This document shows, one piece after another, positions 1-9,020 of a stretch of DNA of 9,020 bases. Location: contig CAYOPW010000076.1 of NCBI GenBank assembly GCA_964405975.1, forward strand, positions 1 through 9,020. The letters are read 5' to 3'. Positions within the stretch are counted from its first letter, which is position 1; each line of letters opens with the position of its first letter. A model generated the notes under the pieces. It saw nothing but the letters and a program-made list of their open reading frames with translations. It ran no database searches and was not told where the DNA came from. Origin of the DNA: Hyphomicrobium_A sp964405975. GTDB lineage: Bacteria > Pseudomonadota > Alphaproteobacteria > Rhizobiales > Hyphomicrobiaceae. A program made the position numbers and the translations under genes.

Positions 1-89
1 GGATCGCGAGCAATCGGCTGCGACCACAGCCCATCGAAGGCATCATAGAATTTGAACTCAAGCATCAAAAGAAGTCGGTTGACCGAGAT

Positions 90-105
90 ATTAGCGGTCG
101 CTAAT
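90..105. promoter_or_regulatory. 16-bp palindrome, possible operator
   Basis: ATTAGCG-GT-CGCTAAT is a perfect inverted repeat with 7-base arms around a 2-base centre. Such a short centre suits a dimeric DNA-binding protein better than an RNA hairpin. A TTGACC hexamer at 79-84 just upstream resembles a sigma-70 -35 box, but the hexamer 17 bases later (TAATGG, 102-107) is a weak -10 box, so a promoter here is only possible. The arm core TAGCG/CGCTA recurs in the inverted repeat at 195-218. That the palindrome controls the phasin remnant or the operon downstream is inference. Confidence 0.35.
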
Positions 106-194
106 GGCGCCACTAATCACACTTCGCCACTTCTCGCGGAGTGCCTTTTCCCCTCAGGCATGTCGTCCCCCGGGGACGTCGTAGCCGACGCAAG

Positions 195-218
195 ACGCTA
201 GTCGATGTGGACTAGCGT
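195..218. promoter_or_regulatory. 9-bp-arm inverted repeat (hairpin or operator)
   Basis: ACGCTAGTC at 195-203 and GACTAGCGT at 210-218 are perfect reverse complements separated by a 6-base loop (GATGTG). The right arm runs into TTGTTTTCG, so transcribed rightward it would form a 9-bp stem, 6-nt loop and U-rich tail, like an intrinsic terminator. It ends only 12 bases before the Shine-Dalgarno site of the phasin remnant. It could be the terminator of a gene left of the window, a leader attenuator, or a repressor site. The shared TAGCG core with the palindrome at 90-105 favours an operator; the U-rich tail favours a terminator. The sequence does not decide between them. Confidence 0.45.
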
Positions 219-230
219 TGTTTTCGTAGT

Positions 231-234
231 GGAG
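231..234 (+). promoter_or_regulatory. Shine-Dalgarno site of the phasin remnant
   Basis: GGAG lies 6 bases before the ATG at 241. This fixes the ancestral phasin start at 241 rather than the upstream ATG at 205, which lies inside the inverted repeat and gives residues unlike any phasin N-terminus. Confidence 0.55.
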
Positions 235-240
235 CCTATT

Positions 241-533
241 ATGGACACGAATGATACCACGATGGTCAAAGGTTTTGAGTGCTTGCAGAAGCTCGGGCAA
301 ACCAACGTGGGCAGCGCCATACGCATGTTCGGCGAGTGGAACAAGAACGGACAAGCGATCGCTGCTGAGGTGGGCAAAACTCAAAGCGGTGGTTCGAAGA
401 GGGTAGCGCAACCCTTTAGGAGCCTATGGCATCCAAATCGGTTGAGGATGCCTTCAAGATGCAGATTAGCTATGCGAAGCGTTCTACTGTGACGTTCGCA
501 GCTCGCCGGCTTGGTCAAATTGCAACTCACTAA
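241..533 (+). pseudogene. Phasin family protein, frameshifted pseudogene
   Basis: Phasins coat polyhydroxyalkanoate granules in the cytoplasm. From the ATG at 241 the frame reads MDTNDTTMVKGFECLQKLGQ and continues with FGEWNKNGQAIAAEV, a typical short alphaproteobacterial phasin N-terminus. The match stops at about 372. It resumes in the -1 frame from about 381 with SKRWFEEGSATL, meets an in-frame TAG at 417-419, and continues from 426 with MASKSVEDAFKMQISYAKRS to a TAA at 531-533. Between EV and SK there are 8 bases where the family normally has three codons, so a single-base deletion near 373-380 explains the shift. The TAG sits where the family usually has Glu, a one-base change from GAG. 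The end (RRLGQIATH) lacks the usual LY-DLAKEA-type tail, so the C-terminus is also decayed or cut. The family match is from remembered consensus. A sequencing error could explain one lesion but hardly all three. Confidence 0.72.
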
Positions 534-569
534 AGCAAATTCAGCTTGATTTACGGGTCCAAAAGCCTG

Positions 570-2623
570 ATGTCGGAACGGATGACCGATGACGTAGATC
601 CATCATTGGCAAGGTCAAAGCGCGGGTTGGTTCGCCGACAGCATGATGCTCCTGTGGTTGATGCCGCGAGACCTCGGCTTGCCATCGAAAGTGTGTGGCC
701 TGAAATCGATGGCGGCCGCTTCCCCGTTAAGCGTGCTGTCGGTGACGTAATGACTGTCGAGGCCGACATTTTCTGCGATGGCCACGACAAGCTCGCTGCG
801 GCATTACTCTTTCGTTGCGAGAACGAGGCGGATTGGCGCGAGGTGCCAATGCGTCTCCTTGAGAACGACCGCTGGCGCGCTGAGTTCCCACTAACCAGAA
901 ACGCGCGCTACTTCTGCACGATTATTGCGTGGCGCGACCTGTATGCGTCTTGGTGCGACGAGATCTCAAAGAAGCATGGCGCTGGCACTGCAATCTCGCT
1001 CGAGCTAATCGAGGGACGCCACTTAATCGAGAAAACGATTGCAGAGGGGCCGAGCGGCTCGGACACGAACCGGCGCGGTTTCCAAAACCTACTCGATGCC
1101 CTGGACAGGGCCACAGGCGATGCGGCCAAGCTAGAGCTTCTGACGGGCGCGGCGGCGAAGGCCCTGTTTCTAACAGCTGGGATACGCACAAATCTGACAG
1201 GCTACGACAAGGAGCTCACGGTTTGGGTCGACCGCCGGCAAGCGGCTCTCAGCGCCTGGTATGAAATGTTCCCGCGCTCGCAGTCGGGTGATGCGCACCG
1301 GCATGGAACTTTTGATGACGTCATTACACGTTTGCCATACGTGCGCGACTTGGGTTTTGATGTGCTCTATCTTCCGCCAATCCATCCGATCGGCAAAACC
1401 AATCGCAAGGGGCGCAATAACTCTCTGACGCCAACGACGGCTGATCCAGGAAGCCCTTACGCCATCGGTTCGGAGGAGGGCGGTCACGATGCGATCCATG
1501 CGGAACTTGGAACGTTTGCGGGTTTCGAGCGCCTCATAGGGGCCGCCAAGGCGCACGGGCTCGAGATCGCGCTCGACTTCGCCATACAGTGCTCGCCGGA
1601 TCACCCGTGGATCAAGCAGCATCCTGAGTGGTTTGATTGGCGTCCCGATGGCACCATCAAGTTTGCCGAGAACCCGCCAAAGAAGTACGAGGACATCGTC
1701 AACGTTCACTTTTATCGCAATGCCTTTCCGTCAATCTGGGTTGCTTTGCGCGACATCGTCCTGTTCTGGGCGAACAGGGGCGTTCGGATCTTTCGGGTCG
1801 ACAATCCTCACACCAAGCCATTCCCGTTTTGGGAGTGGATGATCCAAGAGGTCCAGGATCGTTATGCCGACGTGATCTTTCTGTCGGAGGCGTTCACGAG
1901 GCCGAAGCCGATGAAGCGACTCGCCAAGCTCGGTTTCACGCAGTCCTATACATACTTCACGTGGCGCAACACGAAAGAGGAGCTGACCGAGTACCTGACC
2001 GAGCTGACGCAAACTGAGATGCGCGAGTACTTCCGGCCAAACTTTTTCGTCAACACACCGGATATCAATCCTGTCTTTCTACAAACGAGCGGGCGGGCCG
2101 GTTTCCAGGCGCGGCTCATTTTGGCGGCAACGCTTGCCTGCAACTACGGCGTTTACAATGGCTTTGAGCTGTGCGAAGCGCGCGCCATCCCGAGCAAGGA
2201 GGAATATCTCGACTCCGAGAAGTACGAAATTAGGGCTTGGGACTGGGACCGCGAAGGCAACATCCGCGACGACATCACGCTCGTGAACCGGTTGCGTCGT
2301 CAGCACCCGGCATTGCAGCAGTTCCAAAATCTCAAGTTCTACAACGCTTGGAACGATCAAATCCTGTACTATGGCAAGTCCACCGCGGACAAAGAAGATT
2401 TCCTTCTCTTTGCGGTGAACCTCGATCCACACAACACACAAGCTGCTCACTTTGAAGTCCCTCTATGGGAGTTTGGCCTACGGGATGACGCCTCCATCGG
2501 TGTTAAGGATCTCGTCACCGGCCATCGCTTCACGTGGACAGGGAAGGTGCAGCACATGCTGCTCGATCCGAATGATCGGCCCTATGGGATTTGGCGTCTA
2601 TTCCCGACAGAGGCTGGCGCGAA

Positions 2624-2627
<4 letters not shown>
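570..2627 (+). CDS. glgE: GlgE alpha-1,4-glucan:maltose-1-phosphate maltosyltransferase
   Basis: GlgE (GH13 subfamily 3, cytoplasmic) moves maltosyl units from alpha-maltose-1-phosphate to the non-reducing end of an alpha-1,4-glucan and releases phosphate. Numbered from the ATG at 570 (685 aa, normal for the family), an N-terminal beta domain starts near RLAIESVWPEIDGGRFP. WYEMFPRS (230-237) and LPPIHPIGK (268-276) follow. The catalytic centre is nucleophile Asp411 in FRVDNPH, acid/base Glu440 in FLSEAF and transition-state Asp498 in NTPDINP. RVDNPH and NTPDI separate GlgE from ordinary amylases. The start is uncertain: TTG 546, ATG 570 and ATG 582 are all in frame and none has a strong Shine-Dalgarno site. 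I chose ATG 570. The gene begins 36 bases after the phasin remnant, and its stop overlaps the start of the TreS-maltokinase gene. Confidence 0.93.
2609..2613 (+). promoter_or_regulatory. Shine-Dalgarno site and ATGA overlap setting the treS start
   Basis: AGAGG lies 10 bases before the ATG at 2624, which overlaps the glgE stop as ATGA (2624-2627). This favours 2624 over the in-frame ATG at 2591, which lies inside the glgE C-terminus and would add 11 residues (MASIPDRGWRE). The overlap implies translational coupling between GlgE and TreS-Mak. Confidence 0.6.
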
Positions 2628-5979
<3,352 letters not shown>

Positions 5980-5983
<4 letters not shown>

Positions 5984-8082
5984 CAAATACTTCGAACAAA
6001 GCCATTGACGCGGATGGCGATTGGCGCCCGGATCAAGCAGCCATAGATGCACTCGTTGCTGGACGGCACGCCGATCCCTTCGCAATTCTCGGCCCGCACC
6101 GATGTGGCAGGGGCGTGTCAATTAGGGTTCTTGCCCCGGCCACCCAGACGGTCGACGTGATCGATGCAAGCAACGGTGTCGTGCTCGCGTCTCTGGAGAA
6201 GTTGCACGATGCAGGGTTCTTTGCCGGATTGATAGAAGGGCCGAGTGAAATACCCACGTACCAATTCCGCTTCAGGAGCGGTGAAGGGCAATGGAACGAG
6301 GACGACCCCTATCGCTTTCCTCCCGTTCTCGGTGAGATGGACGTCCATCTGATGGTGGAAGGAACACACCGGCGCCTCTATGAGAAACTAGGGGCCCACC
6401 CAACTATCTTGGAGGAAACGGAGGGCGTTGCGTTTGCCGTCTGGGCACCCAACGCGCGCCGCGTTAGCATCGTGGGCGACTTCAATGGCTGGGACGGCCG
6501 GCGGCATCCTATGCGCAAGCGGCACGAAGCCGGCGTCTGGGAGCTCTTCATTCCCTGCGTGCAGCGCGAAGCCCTCTATAAGTTCGAGATCGTCGGTGCT
6601 GATGGTGAGTTGCTTCCGCTGAAGACCGACCCAATCTCTTTTTCGCAGGAAGCGCCGCCATCGACGGCATCGCGTGTGCTTGGACTCGTGGAGCATGATT
6701 GGGGCGACGGCGCCTGGATGGCGGCCAGGGCTCCTGCGCAGGATCGCTCGGCCCCTATATCGATCTACGAGGTGCATCTGGGCTCCTGGCGGCGCGCGGA
6801 GAACAACAGCTTCCTAGACTACGACCGCCTCGCCGGTGAGCTCATTCCGTATGTTCGCGATCTCGGCTTTACGCACATTGAGCTCTTGCCGATTAGTGAG
6901 CATCCCTTTTCGGGCTCTTGGGGATATCAACCCATCGGCCTGTTTGCCCCTACGGCCCGTTTCGGTTCGCCACAAGCCTTTGTGCGTTTCGTTGATCGCT
7001 GCCATCAAAACAGCATAGGCGTGTTGATCGATTGGGTTCCGGCACATTTTCCCAGCGATCCGCACGGTCTGGCTCGCTTCGACGGAACAGCACTGTATGA
7101 GTATGAGGATCCGCGGCTGGGGCTGCACAAGGATTGGGACACGCTTATCTACAATTTCGGCAGGCGCGAAGTTGCCAACTTCCTCAAAGCGAATGCGCTG
7201 TTCTGGCTCGATCGCTACCACATCGACGGACTGCGGGTCGATGCGGTCGCTTCGATGCTCTACCTCGACTATAGCCGCGAGCCCGGCGAGTGGGTTCCCA
7301 ATATCCATGGCGGCCGGGAGAACCTCGAGGCGGTGAGCTTCCTGCGCGAGACGAATACGCGTGCTTACGGCGATTTTCCCGGGACCATAACGGTAGCCGA
7401 AGAGTCGACAGCTTGGCCGCAAGTCTCACGTCCTGTGAGTGGAGGCGGCTTGGGCTTCGGCTACAAGTGGAACATGGGCTGGATGCACGATACGCTTTCC
7501 TATATGCGTCGCGAGCCCGTACACCGCACCTATCATCACAACGAGATGACCTTCGGTCTGATCTACGCGTTCTCGGAAAATTTTGTCCTGCCGCTTAGCC
7601 ACGACGAGGTCGTGCATGGGAAGGGGTCGCTGCTGGGCAAGATGCCCGGCGACCGGTGGCAGAAGTTCGCAAACTTGCGGGCCTATCTGGCATTCATGTG
7701 GACGCATCCGGGCAAGAAGCTTTTGTTCATGGGTGGNNNNNNNNNNNNNNNNNNNNNNNNNNNNNNNNNNNNNNNNNNNNNNNNNNNNNNNNNNNNNNNN
7801 NNNNNNNNNNNNNNNNNNNNNNNNNNNNNNNNNNNNGCGGCACCTGTCGTGGTCGTTTGCAACTTCACGCCCCTCGTTCGCCACGGTTTTCGACTCGGAG
7901 TCCCCCGAACTGGCCAGTGGGTCGAAAAGATCAACACCGACAGTGCCAGTTATGGCGGATCGAATATCGGCAACCTCGGGGGCGTCGAGGCGCAGGAGAA
8001 GTCCTCGCACGGACGGCCTTTTTCGGTCGAGATTTCCCTGCCGCCACTTTCAACGCTCGTGCTTGAACATAATCAATACTAG
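5980..8082 (+). CDS. glgB: GlgB 1,4-alpha-glucan branching enzyme (interrupted by assembly gap)
   Basis: GlgB (GH13 subfamily 9) cuts an alpha-1,4 chain and rejoins it as an alpha-1,6 branch, here acting on the polymer made by GlgE. An N-terminal N1 module opens with GRHADPFAILGPH. A CBM48 module follows (AVWAPNARRVSIVGDFNGWDG, about 153-173), then the GH13 barrel from YEVHLGSW (263-270). Asp351 (DWVPAHFP), nucleophile Asp421 (LRVDAVASMLY), acid/base Glu474 (VAEEST) and Asp542 (LSHDEVVHGK) all sit 16 residues after their E. coli GlgB counterparts (335, 405, 458, 526), so the N-terminal part is intact and collinear. The sequence breaks after LLFMG at 7736, resumes in the same frame at 7837 with APVVVVCNFTP, and ends with the usual LPPLSTLVLE. 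The displayed length of 700 codons is about 45 residues short because the N run understates the gap. Confidence 0.95.
7737..7836. other. Assembly gap of 100 N inside glgB
   Basis: Exactly 100 N, the conventional length for a scaffold gap of unknown size. Aligning the flanks (LLFMG before, APVVVVCNFTP after) to E. coli GlgB as I recall it, about 78 residues (near 235 bases) separate these points, against 34 codons here. The missing part should carry the family's EF-Q-REW-type segment and the start of the C-terminal beta domain. The true length must leave remainder 1 on division by 3 if glgB is intact. Coordinates to the right are therefore probably offset from the real chromosome. Confidence 0.9.
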
Positions 8083-8085
8083 GTG
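8081..8085 (+). promoter_or_regulatory. Shine-Dalgarno site of glgX
   Basis: AGGTG overlaps the glgB stop (TAG 8080-8082) and lies 6 bases before the ATG at 8092. Only 9 bases separate the two genes, so glgX belongs to the same transcript. There is no room for a separate promoter in the spacer. Confidence 0.6.
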
Positions 8086-8091
8086 TGCCGC

Positions 8092-9020
8092 ATGACCCGG
8101 AGCGTCTTCGACGTTGAGCCGGGGCTGCCTTACCCCAAGGGCGCCACGTATGATGGAAACGGCGTCAACTTCGCTGTCTTCTCAGAGAACGCGGAAGCCG
8201 TTGAGGTATGCCTGTTCGACGCCGACGGTATCGGCGAGGCAACGCGCATCAAGCTGCCGGAATACACAGACGAAGTGTACCACGGCTACGTGCGTGGCAT
8301 CGGTCCCGGTCAGCTTTACGGCCTTCGCGTAAACGGTCCCTATGCGCCCAAGGAAGGGCACCGATTCAACCGAAACAAGCTGCTGCTGGACCCTTATGCG
8401 AAGGAGCTGCACGGGAGCCTGGTTTGGCACGACGCACTTTTCGGTTACCGGATCGGCTCGAAGAAGGCGGACCTCTCATTCGATGACCGTGATTCAGCGC
8501 CTTATATGCCGAAGTGTGTGGTTGTCGAGGCCGAAAGCCGGTGGACACCGCCGTTTCCATGGCGAAGCGAAAAGCGGCCGTGCGTACATTGGTCCGAGAC
8601 GATCATTTACGAAGCGCATGTCAAGGGCTTCACAGTCCAGCACCCGAAAGTGCCAAAGCGATTGCGCGGCACGTTTGCGGGGCTGGCGCACCCGCGTGCG
8701 ATTGAGCATCTCGTCAAGCTTGGTGTGACGGCGATTGAGCTGCAGCCGGTGCAGGCTTTCTTCGATGACCGGTATCTCGTGGACAAGGGGCTGACGAACT
8801 ATTGGGGCTACAACACCATCGGCTTTTTTGCTCCCGCACCCCGCTACACGTCAGAGGGTGGCGATGTCAGTGAGATTCGCCATATGGTGCACCGACTGCA
8901 CGAGGCGGGTATCGAGGTCATTCTCGATGTCGTCTACAACCACACCGCCGAAGGCAATCATTTGGGACCGACGCTGTCCTTCCGCGGGATCGACAACGCC
9001 AGCTACTACATGCTGGCCGA
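8092..9020 (+). CDS. glgX: GlgX glycogen debranching enzyme, 5' part (cut by window end)
   Basis: GlgX-type enzymes (GH13 subfamily 11, isoamylase-like) hydrolyse alpha-1,6 branches of glycogen. From the ATG at 8092, 309 codons are open to the window edge, against about 700 for the family. The protein starts with GLPYPKGATYDGNGVNFAVF, the usual N-terminal CBM48 signature. It continues with LYGLRVNGPYAPKEGHRFN, enters the barrel at IYEAHVKG (172-179), and shows WGYN (238-241) and the region-I motif DVVYNHTAEGN with Asp279 and His284. The window ends before the nucleophile Asp, acid/base Glu and second Asp, so activity cannot be judged. Reading codon by codon shows no frameshift. Isoamylase or TreX-like debranching enzymes share these motifs; the glgB neighbour favours GlgX. 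In this operon it probably trims or recycles the branched glucan. Confidence 0.9.
   Translation, partial: MTRSVFDVEPGLPYPKGATYDGNGVNFAVFSENAEAVEVCLFDADGIGEATRIKLPEYTDEVYHGYVRGIGPGQLYGLRVNGPYAPKEGHRFNRNKLLLDPYAKELHGSLVWHDALFGYRIGSKKADLSFDDRDSAPYMPKCVVVEAESRWTPPFPWRSEKRPCVHWSETIIYEAHVKGFTVQHPKVPKRLRGTFAGLAHPRAIEHLVKLGVTAIELQPVQAFFDDRYLVDKGLTNYWGYNTIGFFAPAPRYTSEGGDVSEIRHMVHRLHEAGIEVILDVVYNHTAEGNHLGPTLSFRGIDNASYYMLA

Larger units (their letters stand above)
1..240. other. Left-end region without a firm gene
   Basis: No protein is recognised here. On the + strand one frame is open from the window edge to a TAA at 102-104 (about 33 residues, ending ...KKSVDRDISGR). On the - strand a frame is open from an ATG at 65-63 to the window edge, reading MLEFKFYDAFDGLWSQPIARD. 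Either could be the end of a neighbouring gene, since both are cut by the window edge. Neither has a good Shine-Dalgarno site or a family match I know. If the minus-strand frame were real it would be divergent from the phasin remnant, and the palindrome at 90-105 would lie between them. The rest of the stretch holds the palindromes listed separately and the ribosome-binding site of the phasin remnant. Confidence 0.3.

Noticed and set aside
165..177. GTCCCC-C-GGGGAC short palindrome
   Set aside because: It has 6-base arms with a 1-base centre made of plain C and G runs. This is easily expected by chance in GC-rich sequence, and it shares no core with the other two palindromes.
154..411. Minus-strand frame of 85 codons over the phasin remnant
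   Set aside because: It is the complement of a recognisable phasin segment and runs through the inverted repeat at 195-218. It has no family match.
205..492. A 95-residue hypothetical protein starting at ATG 205
   Set aside because: Only its part from 241 to about 372 resembles a protein family (phasin). The start lies in the loop of an inverted repeat, and the residues after about 375 are an out-of-frame reading of the phasin remnant.
6814..7422. Open minus-strand frame of 202 codons inside glgB
   Set aside because: It is opposite the conserved GlgB barrel and has no recognisable protein features. The same applies to the 179-codon minus-strand frame at 1170-1709 within glgE.
8092..9020. 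Possible frameshift in glgX, since short frames overlap it in other registers
   Set aside because: Reading codon by codon from 8092 gives one continuous GlgX protein with motifs in the right order up to the window edge.

Overview
The window holds most of a GlgE-type alpha-glucan operon from a moderately GC-rich bacterium. An alphaproteobacterium, probably of the rhizobial order (Hyphomicrobiales), is the best guess. This rests on the gene order, the sequence flavour of the enzymes and a remnant of a short alphaproteobacterial-type phasin at the left end. No rRNA or other firm taxonomic marker is present, so the assignment is inference.

Layout, all on the + strand. Bases 1-240 hold no firm gene but contain two clear palindromes. 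Bases 241-533 are a decayed phasin gene (polyhydroxyalkanoate granule protein), broken by a 1-base frameshift and an in-frame stop. The operon then runs nearly without gaps: glgE (570-2627), a treS-maltokinase fusion (2624-5983), glgB (5980-8082) and the first ~310 codons of glgX (8092 to the window end). The first two junctions are ATGA stop/start overlaps. The third is a 9-base spacer with a good Shine-Dalgarno site. No promoter or terminator is visible inside the operon.

How the genes work together: TreS interconverts trehalose and maltose. The fused maltokinase phosphorylates maltose to maltose-1-phosphate. GlgE transfers maltosyl units from it to a growing alpha-1,4-glucan. GlgB adds alpha-1,6 branches and GlgX removes branches. 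The window therefore encodes a complete trehalose-to-branched-glucan route plus the start of a debranching enzyme. The catalytic residues of GlgE, TreS, maltokinase and GlgB are all visible. The glgX fragment ends before its catalytic acids.

Caveats: a run of exactly 100 N (7737-7836) lies inside glgB and is probably a fixed-size placeholder. Comparison with E. coli GlgB suggests about 235 bases are really missing. I see no wholly new biological system here. The items most worth a second look are the phasin pseudogene directly upstream of glgE, the pair of related palindromes before it, and the tightly coupled TreS-Mak fusion operon.
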